Below the pieces are notes generated by a model. The model was not told the origin of the DNA, ran no database searches, and saw only the letters and a list, made by a program, of their open reading frames with translations. From contig JAJCYI010000235.1 of assembly GCA_029263015.1 (NCBI GenBank), forward strand, positions 1 through 39,514: a stretch of DNA of 39,514 nt, given 5' to 3'. Origin of the DNA: Saprospiraceae bacterium (lineage in GTDB: Bacteria; Bacteroidota; Bacteroidia; Chitinophagales; Saprospiraceae). Positions 1 to 8,459 of the stretch are shown piece after piece. Position numbers and translations under genes: made by a program. Every line of letters starts with the position of its first letter. Positions within the stretch are counted from its first letter, which is position 1.

Positions 1-66
1 TTTCCGCCATACTTTGTTAAAAAAAATGACCGTAGCTATGGCTATGCTAATTTTTTTTGCCTTGTC

Positions 67-108
67 TGACGAAAAAACCTGCCTGCCGGTAGGCAGGTAA
101 CCTCGTCA
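67..108. repeat. Intergenic palindromic repeat (REP-like)
   Basis: A near-perfect 22-bp palindrome at 77-98 (ACCTGCCT at the left, AGGCAGGT at the right, one mismatched pair near the centre) sits inside an outer inverted pair TGACGA (67-72) / TCGTCA (103-108). It lies downstream of the GDPD gene's stop on the opposite strand. No ORF covers it. It could be a transcription terminator for an unseen upstream gene or a dispersed extragenic palindrome; the lack of a T-tract directly after the stem favours the latter. Confidence 0.55.
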
Positions 109-192
109 AAAGTGTCGATTATTTAACTCCACCTACTTAAAGGAAACATAAGCAACACTTCTTTTGTGGTTCAGAAAGAAAATAGGGCAATA

Positions 193-1098
193 TTATTCCA
201 CTTCCAAAATGAGATTTGGATAATCTGTGATGATCCCATCCACTCCCTTCCTTCGTAACTTTTTCATGGTCTTCACATTATTCACTGTCCAGGGCACAAC
301 CTTGATCCCTTTTTTGTGGAGGGCCTTGATGTGTTTTTTCCGCAGCAATTTGTAATAAGGACTGTAACCATCAGGCGTAAACCCAAGTTTTTCTAAGTTC
401 TTTTCGTGGCCGTTCAGGTTCTCTACCAATAAAATGAGCGGCATTTTGACATCCATTTTATAAAGTTCCTGCAATGGGCGGATATCAAATGACTGGATCA
501 TGCATTTGTCCATTATTCCCAGCCTTTCGATTTCAGCAACCACTAATTTGGTGAATTCGTGAGGTGATGGTGTGAACACACCGTCATTTTCTGGACTGCT
601 TTTTATTTCAATATTGAAATAAGGCAATTCACGCTTTTGTGCCATGCAATATTTTTTAATAGCGTCAACCAGCTCGACAAAAGAAGGTTTGTGGACGGAC
701 ATCGGCTTTTGTTCTGGGAAACGCTCATTTCCTCGTTGGCCACAATCGAAAAGTTTGATTTCATCGCATGTCATATCTATGATCTTCAGTGACTTAGCTT
801 CGCTTTTATTTACCGGACTTCCGTCTGACCTAGTACAAATATGGTGGGACATCCAAGGTTCGTGACTGATGATCAGTTGCTGGTCTTTTGATACGACGAC
901 ATCTAGTTCGAGGGTCGTAACGGGATATTCCAAAGCTTTGAGAAAAGCTGGGATAGTGTTTTCCGGCAACAGCCCCCTAGCTCCCCGGTGGCCTTGCCAA
1001 TCAAAATTATTTACAGACGATTTTTGTGACATAAGGCTCTGTGAAGTGAGTATGAAAAAGAGAATTAGGTTAAAAGAAAATTGAATTTTGGATTTCAT
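193..1098 (-). CDS. Secreted glycerophosphodiester phosphodiesterase (GDPD family)
   Basis: This 301-residue protein belongs to the GDPD family, which hydrolyses glycerophosphodiesters to glycerol-3-phosphate and an alcohol. The N-terminus is a signal peptide (hydrophobic stretch LILFFILTSQS), so it probably acts in the periplasm or at the outer membrane. The family's signature appears in order: GHRGARGLLPENTIPAF at about 36-52 (catalytic HRG, metal-binding E), ELDVVV at about 64 (E-x-D metal ligands) and SHEP at about 78 (second catalytic His). The C-terminal ends of the TIM barrel, PWTVNN and GVDGIITDYP, are also present. The length is normal for bacterial GDPDs. The gene stands alone, divergent from the cyclase gene. 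A possible -7 element (TATTTTCG on the minus strand, 1124-1131) lies upstream, but its spacing to a TTG is longer than usual. Confidence 0.93.
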   Translation of the reverse strand: MKSKIQFSFNLILFFILTSQSLMSQKSSVNNFDWQGHRGARGLLPENTIPAFLKALEYPVTTLELDVVVSKDQQLIISHEPWMSHHICTRSDGSPVNKSEAKSLKIIDMTCDEIKLFDCGQRGNERFPEQKPMSVHKPSFVELVDAIKKYCMAQKRELPYFNIEIKSSPENDGVFTPSPHEFTKLVVAEIERLGIMDKCMIQSFDIRPLQELYKMDVKMPLILLVENLNGHEKNLEKLGFTPDGYSPYYKLLRKKHIKALHKKGIKVVPWTVNNVKTMKKLRRKGVDGIITDYPNLILEVE

Positions 1099-1342
1099 AT
1101 TGTATGATATTTGAGAAGAGGAGCGAAAATACCAAATCTCACTTTAGCCTCTGGTCAATCGTGCCCAATTTTTAAGTACCTGAACCACATATTTCGATCT
1201 GCTGGTGATCTGGTCATTCTCTCAATTTTATTCTTGCGGACGAAACAAATATGTTTTTTTCCCTTTGATTGGAAATAGATTCTTCCCGTTCTTTTCTATT
1301 TCAAGAACATGGGTTACTTTTATTTTCAAATTGATTATCTGA

Positions 1343-2956
1343 ATGAAATTGATCTACACCTTATTATTGTTATTCTCTTTTACAAATTTTTCTTTTTCCC
1401 AAAAAGAAAAAATTCAAGAACTGGAAGCTGGGCTACCTGCTAAAAGCGGGGTTGCTTTTGTTACCGATGCCATTGCCTTGTCCGAGCTGTACTATCGCGA
1501 AAACAGGTTTGAAATGTCTGGCCGCAGAGCAGACGAGGCATATAATGTAGCCAAAGAAGAAAATCTGGGCGAAATGGTTGCTACTGCCCTGAACCGACGT
1601 GGCATGGCCATCATGGAGTTTGCAAAAGGCAAGCGGGTGTATTTGAACCGTGCTTACAAGAGTTTTGTGGAGAGCAATTCATACACGGCTGACAATAATT
1701 TGAAATTGGAGAATCTTCAGAATATGAAGGTATTAGCAGCTATTCTTGGAAAGGAAAAAGACCTCCCGAATATTAATTACAACATAGGGGTGTTGAAAGG
1801 TGAAAACCCAACTCCCCCTCCAGGTGATGAACGAACTGGGTTTTTCAACAAAAGGAAAAGAGCAATTCGGGAATATCAAATCGTTCAGGCTGAAAAACAA
1901 AACCTTGCTGAAGAACTGTCGGAATTGACAGAGGAACAGGATGCGCTGCGAGATCAGCAAGAAGCCTTGGTCGGCCTCCTGGTGGTAAAAGAGAATGCAA
2001 TTTTGAACATGTCTGATGAACAAATGAAAAGGGAACTGTTGCTTTCAGAACAAGAGCGGCTGCTCGACTCCCTTACCTTTTCTAGTATCCTCGACTCGCT
2101 TGAGTTGTCACAATCAGAATTGCTCGTAGAACAGCAGAAGTCTGAATTGAGGGAGCAGGAAGCTGAAATAGATTTACAAAAAAGCCAACGCAATTTACTG
2201 CTTGCAATGGCAGGGCTATTTGTGCTGACCGCTATCGGTTTCTTTCATCGGTTCCATGTAATCAAACGTCACAACGCTGTGCTGGCAGAAAAAAACAATA
2301 TCATCGGGGAGGAGCGGAAACGCTCGGAAGAATTGTTGCTCAACATACTCCCAAAAACAGTTGCGGAAGAGCTTAAGTTGAACGGGCAGGCAGAGGCCCA
2401 GCATTATAAAAATGCTACGGTTTTGTTTGCTGATTTTATTGGTTTTAGCAAGATTTCCAAACTGCTGACCCCTCAGCAATTAATTGCCGATCTCGACTAT
2501 GCATTCAAAAATTTTGATGCTATTATAGAGAAATACAGCTTGGAGAAAATCAAGACCATTGGTGATGCTTACATGTGTGCCGGCGGTGTCCCCCAAGAAG
2601 GTGGACCCCACCCTCTCAATGTGGTAAAAGCAGCAATAGAAATGCAAAGGTTTTTGGTAACATGGAATCAAGAGAAAAGACAAAAGAAAGAACCATTGTT
2701 CGAAGCCAGGATCGGGATACACACGGGGCCACTTGTTGCAGGAGTGGTAGGATCAAAGAAGTTCGCCTATGATATTTGGGGAGATACCGTCAATGTTGCA
2801 TCCCGAATGGAGACGAGTTGCGAGGCAGGAAAGGTGAATATTTCGGCCTCTACTTTTTCAAAAATAAAAAATGACTTTAGTTGTGAATACCGCGGCAAAG
2901 TCCCAGCTAAAAATGTTGGTGAAGTAGAAATGTATTATGTGGAAAGCGAGAATTGA
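1343..2956 (+). CDS. Membrane-anchored class III adenylate cyclase with periplasmic/coiled-coil sensor region
   Basis: The 537-residue protein starts with a signal peptide (MKLIYTLLLLFSF). An alpha-helical region resembling TPR repeats (about 30-150) is followed by a long Glu/Leu/Gln-rich coiled coil (about 170-280). One membrane span (LLLAMAGLFVLTAIGF, about 284-300) leads to the linker EELLLNILPKTVAEEL and a class III cyclase domain (about 355-535). Metal-binding aspartates are in VLFADFIGFS and TIGDAYM. The two base-selecting positions read Lys (KIKTIGDAYM) and Asp (YDIWGDTVN), the pair typical of adenylate rather than guanylate cyclases. The transition-state Asn and Arg are in DTVNVASRME. 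It therefore probably makes cAMP in the cytoplasm in response to a signal sensed outside. It is monocistronic and convergent with the M20 peptidase gene. The sensed ligand cannot be read from the sequence. Confidence 0.92.
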   Translation: MKLIYTLLLLFSFTNFSFSQKEKIQELEAGLPAKSGVAFVTDAIALSELYYRENRFEMSGRRADEAYNVAKEENLGEMVATALNRRGMAIMEFAKGKRVYLNRAYKSFVESNSYTADNNLKLENLQNMKVLAAILGKEKDLPNINYNIGVLKGENPTPPPGDERTGFFNKRKRAIREYQIVQAEKQNLAEELSELTEEQDALRDQQEALVGLLVVKENAILNMSDEQMKRELLLSEQERLLDSLTFSSILDSLELSQSELLVEQQKSELREQEAEIDLQKSQRNLLLAMAGLFVLTAIGFFHRFHVIKRHNAVLAEKNNIIGEERKRSEELLLNILPKTVAEELKLNGQAEAQHYKNATVLFADFIGFSKISKLLTPQQLIADLDYAFKNFDAIIEKYSLEKIKTIGDAYMCAGGVPQEGGPHPLNVVKAAIEMQRFLVTWNQEKRQKKEPLFEARIGIHTGPLVAGVVGSKKFAYDIWGDTVNVASRMETSCEAGKVNISASTFSKIKNDFSCEYRGKVPAKNVGEVEMYYVESEN

Positions 2957-2962
2957 AAAAGA

Positions 2963-3012
2963 TGGGTATTATGGTATTGGATTATAAAAATAACTCAATA
3001 CCATAATACCCA
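2963..3012. terminator. Bidirectional hairpin between convergent genes
   Basis: Perfect 16-bp arms GGGTATTATGGTATTG (2964-2979) and CAATACCATAATACCC (2996-3011), extendable by one pair, flank a 16-nt AT-rich loop. The hairpin starts 7 bp after the cyclase stop and ends 13 bp before the end of the minus-strand M20 gene, so it can serve both. There is no long T-tract on either side. Confidence 0.7.
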
Positions 3013-3024
3013 ATATCTATCACC

Positions 3025-4443
3025 CTATCCCTTTTTCAGTTCAACATAATTTTTAAAGTAATAAGGAATGGTCTCGATGCCTTTGTAGAAATTGAACAGG
3101 CCATAATGCTCGTTCGGTGAGTGGATGGCGTCGCTGTTCAGTCCAAACCCCATCAGGATGCTGTCCACATCAAGTACATCTTTGAACAAAGCAACGATCG
3201 GTATATATCCACCTTCCCTCTTTGGGATCGGATTTTTCTTGAAAGACTCTTTCATCGCTAAATATGCAGCCCGGTATTCAGGTGTATCGGTAGGCGTGAC
3301 ACCTGGCGTACCGCCATGCATACGGGTTACTTTAACCTTTACTGAAGGGGGAGCAAGCGCTTTAAAATGCGCTTCGAACAGGTCATATACTTTTTCAGGA
3401 CGCTGGTGCGGCACAAGGCGCATGGAAATTTTAGCATAGGCTTTTGCCGGTAAGACCGTCTTTGAACCTTCACCAGTATACCCACCCCATATTCCATTGC
3501 AATCTAGTGATGGACGAATGGATGTCCGTTCGATTGTAGTGTAATCATTTTCACCCTGCACTTCTTCTATTCCAAGGTCACTTTTATAATTCTCTAAGTT
3601 GAAAGGGGCTTCGTTCATGGCAGTCCTTTCTTCTTTGTTCACTACTTGAACATCATCGTAAAAGCCAGGGATCGAAATATGTCCCTTATCATCAATCAAT
3701 TTCGAAATAATGTCAGCCAATACATTGATGGGGTTAGCAACTCCGCCGCCGTACACACCTGAATGCAGGTCACGGGAAGGCCCAACCACTTCAACCTCAA
3801 GGTATGCCAATCCACGGACCCCTGTGGTGATAGATGGCGTATCGTTGGCGATGATAGATGTGTCAGAACAAAGTACAACATCACAAGCGAGTTTCTTTTT
3901 GTTTGCCTCTACCCAGGGTCGGAAACTTGGTGATCCGATCTCTTCTTCACCTTCTACACAAAATTTGACATTGCAAGGAAGTGATCCTGTTCTCACCATT
4001 GCCTCAAATGCTTTTACATGCATGTAGGTTTGGCCTTTGTCATCACATGATCCACGGGCGAATATGGCTCCTTGTGGGTGTACTTTTGTTTCTTTAATGA
4101 TAGGTTCAAATGGTGGCGAATCCCAAAGGTCAAGCGGGTCAGGTGGTTGCACATCATAATGGCCATAAATCAATATCGTTGGCAAGTTTTCATCTATAAA
4201 TTTTTCACCATAAATGATAGGGTAGCCTTCCTTTGATTCCCCATTCTTTTTATAACCGGTAGGGCAAATTTCAACTTTGTCACAACCTGCATCTTCCAGG
4301 CTTTTGGCTACAAAGTCAGCGCACTTGAGTACATCCTCTTTATAAGTGGCATCAGCGCTTATGGATTTGATGCGCAACAATTCCAGTAGTTCTTCGAGAA
4401 AGCGGTCTTTATGTTCCTTAATGTAGTCTTGTGCTTTATTCAT
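3025..4443 (-). CDS. M20-family metallo-dipeptidase
   Basis: This 472-residue protein belongs to the M20/ArgE/DapE/carnosinase-like di-zinc peptidases, probably cytosolic. Zinc and catalytic motifs appear in the expected order: YGHYDVQPP (His ligand and nearby Asp), GSCDDKGQ (bridging Asp), EGEEEIGSP (catalytic Glu and Glu ligand), CSDTS (Asp ligand) and SDAIHSPNEH (C-terminal His ligand). A dimerisation-domain insertion lies between the metal motifs. The start is placed at the ATG at 4441-4443 (MNKAQDYIKEHKD). The reading frame stays open 16 codons further upstream, but that stretch (MASFVNSFSS...) overlaps the predicted -7 element and is not family-like. The substrate is probably a dipeptide; the exact specificity is not visible. 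It lies downstream of cdaA on the same strand but has its own candidate promoter. Confidence 0.9.
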   Translation of the reverse strand: MNKAQDYIKEHKDRFLEELLELLRIKSISADATYKEDVLKCADFVAKSLEDAGCDKVEICPTGYKKNGESKEGYPIIYGEKFIDENLPTILIYGHYDVQPPDPLDLWDSPPFEPIIKETKVHPQGAIFARGSCDDKGQTYMHVKAFEAMVRTGSLPCNVKFCVEGEEEIGSPSFRPWVEANKKKLACDVVLCSDTSIIANDTPSITTGVRGLAYLEVEVVGPSRDLHSGVYGGGVANPINVLADIISKLIDDKGHISIPGFYDDVQVVNKEERTAMNEAPFNLENYKSDLGIEEVQGENDYTTIERTSIRPSLDCNGIWGGYTGEGSKTVLPAKAYAKISMRLVPHQRPEKVYDLFEAHFKALAPPSVKVKVTRMHGGTPGVTPTDTPEYRAAYLAMKESFKKNPIPKREGGYIPIVALFKDVLDVDSILMGFGLNSDAIHSPNEHYGLFNFYKGIETIPYYFKNYVELKKG

Positions 4444-4488
4444 TTTGATAATATTTAATATTGATGAAAAGGAGTTTACAAAAGAGGC

Positions 4489-4519
4489 CAAATATAGCTA
4501 TTCACTATACAGTTGACAA
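4489..4519 (-). promoter_or_regulatory. Bacteroidota-type promoter for the M20 peptidase
   Basis: On the minus strand TTG (4517-4519) is followed after 20 nt by TATATTTG (4489-4496), which matches the Bacteroidota primary-sigma pattern TTG-N17-23-TAnnTTTG at every fixed position. It lies in the gap between cdaA and the M20 gene, about 45 nt upstream of the chosen ATG, so the peptidase need not depend on cdaA transcription. Confidence 0.5.
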
Positions 4520-4534
4520 ATTGATTTTCTCTCG

Positions 4535-5338
4535 CTACTCTTGCTCAAACTGCTCGTGCAACAGTTCGTTGAGGCGGGCTTCTGACAATGCAAATTCCAT
4601 CTTGCCATCAAAAGAATAACTGATTGCCCCGGTTTCTTCTGAAACGATGAACGTGGATGCGGTAGTTTTTTCCGAAATACCCAAAGCCGCACGATGTCGA
4701 AGACCTGCAGTTGAAGGCAATGAATTGCTGTCAGATAGCGGCAATACACAACCGGCAGCCATTATTTTCCCTTGCCCAATTACTACTGCGCCATCGTGTA
4801 AAGGACTAAATTTATTGAATATGCTGAGGAGAAGGGCATGACTGATATTGGCATTTAAAGTTGTTCCCGTATCACTGATGATTTCCCTGTCAAGGTTTTG
4901 TGCCATTACCACCAAAGCCCCAGTTTTTTCTTTGCTCATCTGCAATAGTGCAGACTTGATTTGTTTAAATTCAGTAGTACTTGGGTCGGTCAAGTTCAGG
5001 TTTTTTATCAGCCATCTTCCAACAATATTAGTACGGCTTTTTAATGTTCTGTTTCCCAATATCAATAGGAACCGCCTTATTTCTGGCTGGAAAATGACAA
5101 TGATGCCTATCACCCCTAAGGATGCTATTTGGTTGAGTAAGCTCGATACCATTTCCATTTGCAAAAGGCGCAACAGCCAATAAACCAATAAGAGGGTGGC
5201 TACACCAATAAAAATATTGAAAGCAATACTGCCTTTGAGCGTTCTGTAAATGATATAAATAAGGTATCCGACAATGAGGATGTCGAGAATGTCCCAAAAA
5301 GTGACTGGAATAAAACCTATTTCAAATAAATAGATCAT
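4535..5338 (-). CDS. cdaA: Diadenylate cyclase (CdaA/DacA type)
   Basis: The 267-residue protein makes c-di-AMP from two ATP. The N-terminus has about three membrane helices (including VTFWDILDILIVGYLIYIIY and FIGVATLLLVYWLL), as in CdaA but not DisA. The DAC domain follows, with the catalytic DGAVVIG motif at about 187 and the ATP-binding GLRHRAALGISE at about 219. Gram-positive CdaA and DisA have GTRHR there; the RHR core is intact. The protein ends shortly after the catalytic domain. In many Bacteroidota this gene follows folP (dihydropteroate synthase); here the upstream neighbour is a divergent unknown gene, so that linkage is absent. Expected roles are turgor and cell-envelope homeostasis; these come from the family, not from this sequence. 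Confidence 0.93.
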   Translation of the reverse strand: MIYLFEIGFIPVTFWDILDILIVGYLIYIIYRTLKGSIAFNIFIGVATLLLVYWLLRLLQMEMVSSLLNQIASLGVIGIIVIFQPEIRRFLLILGNRTLKSRTNIVGRWLIKNLNLTDPSTTEFKQIKSALLQMSKEKTGALVVMAQNLDREIISDTGTTLNANISHALLLSIFNKFSPLHDGAVVIGQGKIMAAGCVLPLSDSNSLPSTAGLRHRAALGISEKTTASTFIVSEETGAISYSFDGKMEFALSEARLNELLHEQFEQE

Positions 5339-5420
5339 TTTTGATTAACGCGGAGTTCGCCTATTTTTGATGTGCTGTATTGATAATATTCTCAATGAAA
5401 ATCAAACGGACAAAATTAGG

Positions 5421-6461
5421 ATGAAATTTACCACCCTGACAACTTTACTCACCTTATTGATAAGTATTAACCTGACTATCGGGCAGGCTAAAGATATAGA
5501 TTCAGTAGACATTGCTAGTATAAAAAAAATACACAAATTGCACGTTGAACGTGAGAAATTGCATCGGGAGAGGATGGAAATGGCGGAGAAAGAGCAGGCT
5601 GTCATTACCTTGGAACTAATAAGGCTGAGGGTAGAAATAGCAATTTTTGAATCAAAAACGGTTGGTTCGAATATTTTGACAAATAATTCCGAGTACTTAA
5701 TTATTCTTAATCAAAAGGAACAGGAAATAATTGAGAAATTGAAAGAAAATAAAGAATGGGTTGAACTGTTGATAGGGGTTGAATACTGGCCAGAAGATAA
5801 TAGGATCAAGGCTATGAACAATTGGAAAGAGGAACACAACAACCCAAATGGTACTGCTGAAAATGTAAAGGAGAATGAAAAATATTTCCAGAAGCCCATT
5901 GATAAAAAAAGCTACCTAGAATATTCAGCGGAAAATGATGTGATGCTTTCGCCCCCCAGACCAGCATGTGAACTTGCCTACAATGGTTGGGATGAAACCA
6001 TTCAAAGGGCAAGGAAGGATACCAAAGCAAAGGTTCTGTTTAGCGAAACTGACCCCAATTTAGAAGTTCATTTCCCTAAAAGAGATTTTATAACCTGCTA
6101 TGGATCATTGACTTCCATCGAGGGAGGGATTCGGATACTTACTTTGGACGTCACGATCGCATCGCCAAAGGCAACCTCGCTTTTTGGTGGGTTACTGGCC
6201 AATGATTTTATTGTAATAAAATTGCTTGACGGAACAAAAATACGCTTATATAATAAGGTATCGGATCCAGGGGTATGGATTCCAGCTGTTCAGTCGATTT
6301 TCTACAGTGGGCAATTTTTGATTGGGTTGAAAGAGGAACGATCGTTACGGTCTCAAGAGGTTGACAGTATTCTTATCAGGTGGAGCAAATTGGAGGACGA
6401 GTTTGAAGTTTTTGAATTGGATTTTTTCATTAACCAGTTCCAGTGTTTGGAAAATGAATGA
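5421..6461 (+). CDS. Secreted protein of unknown function
   Basis: I do not recognise this 346-residue protein. The start at 5421 (MKFTTLTTLLTLLISIN) gives a clear signal peptide ending near GQAKD. The upstream in-frame ATG at 5367 would put a charged, non-family stretch before it. Residues about 25-110 are a charged, probably helical or coiled-coil segment (KKIHKLHVEREKLHRERMEM). The remainder (about 160-346) looks like a mixed alpha/beta domain with aromatic and acidic residues and two cysteines about 44 residues apart, which might form a disulfide. The stop is 44 bp before the chosen miaE start and overlaps the alternative miaE start by 4 bp (ATGA), so the two genes are probably co-transcribed. 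Nothing in it suggests an enzyme. Confidence 0.7.
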   Translation: MKFTTLTTLLTLLISINLTIGQAKDIDSVDIASIKKIHKLHVEREKLHRERMEMAEKEQAVITLELIRLRVEIAIFESKTVGSNILTNNSEYLIILNQKEQEIIEKLKENKEWVELLIGVEYWPEDNRIKAMNNWKEEHNNPNGTAENVKENEKYFQKPIDKKSYLEYSAENDVMLSPPRPACELAYNGWDETIQRARKDTKAKVLFSETDPNLEVHFPKRDFITCYGSLTSIEGGIRILTLDVTIASPKATSLFGGLLANDFIVIKLLDGTKIRLYNKVSDPGVWIPAVQSIFYSGQFLIGLKEERSLRSQEVDSILIRWSKLEDEFEVFELDFFINQFQCLENE

Positions 6462-6505
6462 TTAGCCTTAATTATGCTTTTGATAAAAATGTGCAACCGA
6501 AATCT

Positions 6506-7087
6506 ATGTTAGGATTAAAATTACCAACAGATCCCAGATGGGTCAACCTTGCGGAAAAAGACCTGGAAGAGATATTGACGGATCATGCCTATTGCGAACA
6601 AAAAGCAGCTACCTCTTGCATTTCATTGATCCAACAATACCCCGAAAGAACTGAAATGGTGAAACAGGTAGCTCCGATCGTCACAGAGGAATGGGGGCAT
6701 TTCAGGATGGTGTTGCTGGAACTTGAAAAGCGGAATCTAAAACTAGGTAGGCAACGAAAAGACGAATATGTCAACCAATTGCTCAAATTTGAAAAAAAGG
6801 GCGGGAGCAGGGATGAAAGGCTTATGGAAAAACTCTTGATTTGTGCCCTGATCGAAGCAAGAAGTTGCGAAAGGTTCCGGTTGTTGTCACTGAACATGAA
6901 GGAAGATTCCATGAAAGAATTTTACCATCGGTTCATGGTGTCAGAGGCTGGACATTACCATCTTTTTATTGAATTGGCTAAGCTGTATTTTGATGATGAT
7001 AAAGTAAAAATGCGTTGGCAGGAATACCTTATCCATGAATCGTCTATCATGGAGAACCTCGAATTGAGGGGTGATCGAATGCACTAA
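6506..7087 (+). CDS. miaE: tRNA-(ms2io6A)-hydroxylase, MiaE family
   Basis: This 193-residue protein matches the non-haem di-iron MiaE family, which hydroxylates the isopentenyl group of ms2i6A at position 37 of tRNAs reading UNN codons. Iron ligands are seen as E in DHAYCEQKAA, the EEWGH pair (E-x-x-H), E in ALIEARSCERF (two Glu) and the late SEAGHYH (E-x-x-H). This is the ferritin-like four-helix pattern. The start is set at 6506 (MLGLKLPTDPRW) because that is where family similarity begins. An ATG at 6458 overlapping the previous stop (ATGA) would add 16 residues and imply translational coupling. miaA and miaB are not in this window. Confidence 0.9.
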   Translation: MLGLKLPTDPRWVNLAEKDLEEILTDHAYCEQKAATSCISLIQQYPERTEMVKQVAPIVTEEWGHFRMVLLELEKRNLKLGRQRKDEYVNQLLKFEKKGGSRDERLMEKLLICALIEARSCERFRLLSLNMKEDSMKEFYHRFMVSEAGHYHLFIELAKLYFDDDKVKMRWQEYLIHESSIMENLELRGDRMH

Positions 7088-7392
7088 GAACTAAGATTGA
7101 CGAAACGGGCCGAAGCGGTTAGATCGTAAAAAAATAAAATGATTAAAAATAAAATATGTAAACCTTCAATGTTTTGCTCACGTTCTCTAATTTGTGGTAA
7201 CCTCTTAAGGACTTTTTTTTAAAAAGTCAATACCCTATCTCAATATATGGCAACTTTTTTGATTAGTTTGGGATAATATATTTAACTTAGTCCCGGCCTG
7301 TTTGCCAAACTAATTTCAAATGAAGGGGAGCGGGTTCGAAATCTCAATTAAAAAACTACACGGTTAGTAACCTGAACACTAACAATCCGATT
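7088..7392. other. Gene-free leader upstream of rpoD
   Basis: About 300 bp, AT-rich, with no convincing ORF. It contains a short hairpin, GACTTTTT / AAAAAGTC around four T (7210-7229), which could terminate miaE transcription. A very AT-rich stretch (GGATAATATATTTAAC, 7271-7286) may hold the rpoD promoter. I could not find a TTG/TAnnTTTG pair with normal spacing, so no promoter is called. Confidence 0.4.
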
Positions 7393-8259
7393 ATGCGCCA
7401 ATTAAAGATCACCAATAAAATTACCAACCGCGAGAGCCTTGCCCTCGATAAATACCTCAACGATATTGGTAAGATTGATATGTTGACGGCAGAGGAGGAA
7501 GCGGAAATGGCCAAAAGGATTAGGCAGGGCGACCAGGAAGCACTTGATAGATTGACTCGTGGTAACTTACGCTTTGTTGTTTCAGTCGCAAAACAATATC
7601 AAAACCAAGGATTGTCTTTGAGCGACCTCATCAATGAAGGAAACGTGGGTTTGATGAAAGCTGCAAAAAGATTTGATGAAACCAAAGGATTTAAATTTAT
7701 ATCATATGCCGTTTGGTGGATACGCCAGTCCATTCTCCAGGCCATTGTGGAGTATTCCCGTATTGTACGGCTTCCACTTAACAAGGTAGGTTCTTACAAC
7801 AAAGTGAATGAAGCTTTTATCGCTTTTGTCCAAGAATTTGAGCGCGAACCAACAGAGGAGGAACTTGCTGAAATCCTTGAAGTTACGCCTAAGGATATTA
7901 CCAATATGATGAAGGGGAGTATCAGGCATTTATCAGTTGATGCTCCAATTGGCGGTGATGATAACGACTCCACGATGTTGGATCTCCTCTCAAGTGAGCA
8001 AGGTGCCAGGCCAGATGATGCATTGATGGAGCAATCCTTGAAAGATGAGGTTCAGGCTGGTTTGTCTATTTTGTCGCCAAGGGAAATAGAGGTGCTGTCT
8101 GCCTACTACGGATTGAATGGTTATAAATCATTGACCTTGGAAGAAATCGGAGATATGTATGGGCTTACCCGTGAACGGGTTCGGCAGATAAAAGAAAGGG
8201 CCATTCGGCGGCTTAGGAAATCGTACAACAGGAATGCATTAAAATCATATCTTGGATAA
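7393..8259 (+). CDS. rpoD: Primary RNA polymerase sigma factor (RpoD/SigA)
   Basis: This 288-residue sigma-70 factor is the short Bacteroidota form that lacks region 1.1. Domains in order: region 1.2 ([20 protein letters not shown], about 16-36); region 2 with [31 protein letters not shown] and the -10-reading helix [13 protein letters not shown] (about 95-118); region 3 ([11 protein letters not shown]); region 4 with [16 protein letters not shown] and the helix-turn-helix [24 protein letters not shown] (about 235-275). It directs transcription from TTG/TAnnTTTG promoters, several of which are visible in this window. It is monocistronic with its own terminator. Confidence 0.97.
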   Translation: MRQLKITNKITNRESLALDKYLNDIGKIDMLTAEEEAEMAKRIRQGDQEALDRLTRGNLRFVVSVAKQYQNQGLSLSDLINEGNVGLMKAAKRFDETKGFKFISYAVWWIRQSILQAIVEYSRIVRLPLNKVGSYNKVNEAFIAFVQEFEREPTEEELAEILEVTPKDITNMMKGSIRHLSVDAPIGGDDNDSTMLDLLSSEQGARPDDALMEQSLKDEVQAGLSILSPREIEVLSAYYGLNGYKSLTLEEIGDMYGLTRERVRQIKERAIRRLRKSYNRNALKSYLG

Positions 8260-8279
8260 ATTTGATTCTTTTTTATAGG

Positions 8280-8324
8280 ACAAACGCTCCGGTCATTTCA
8301 TCTTGTCCGGGGCGTTTGTTTTTT
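8280..8324 (+). terminator. rho-independent terminator of rpoD
   Basis: ACAAACGCTCCGG (8280-8292) pairs with CCGGGGCGTTTGT (8307-8319, one G-U pair) across a 14-nt loop and runs into six T. It lies 20 bp after the rpoD stop. Confidence 0.85.
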
Positions 8325-8373
8325 AATATAAGTATGTTGGGATTACGGCTAAATTGTGCTAACATTGAATGTT

Positions 8374-8423
8374 GAATGAGATTTAAATAAAGTATAGTTG
8401 TTTACTTTATTTAGAACTCATTC
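8374..8423. repeat. Long imperfect hairpin upstream of the 8460 gene
   Basis: Arms at 8374-8394 and 8403-8423 pair at 19 of 21 positions (outer GAATGAG/CTCATTC, inner TAAATAAAGTA/TACTTTATTTA) around an 8-nt loop. There is no T-tract after it, and rpoD already has a terminator. It ends 36 bp before the ATG at 8460 and could be a leader structure, an operator or an extragenic palindrome. Confidence 0.6.
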
Positions 8424-8459
8424 CATACTTAATCATTCTTAAACAAACAGATTAGAATT

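Noticed and set aside
20-60. A terminator-like TAGCTATGGCTA followed by eight T at the window start
   Set aside because: The stem is only four base pairs and no upstream gene is visible, so it cannot be supported.
7322-7352. A GGTTCGAA motif resembling a tRNA T-arm upstream of rpoD
   Set aside because: No matching acceptor stem, anticodon arm or D-arm surrounds it.
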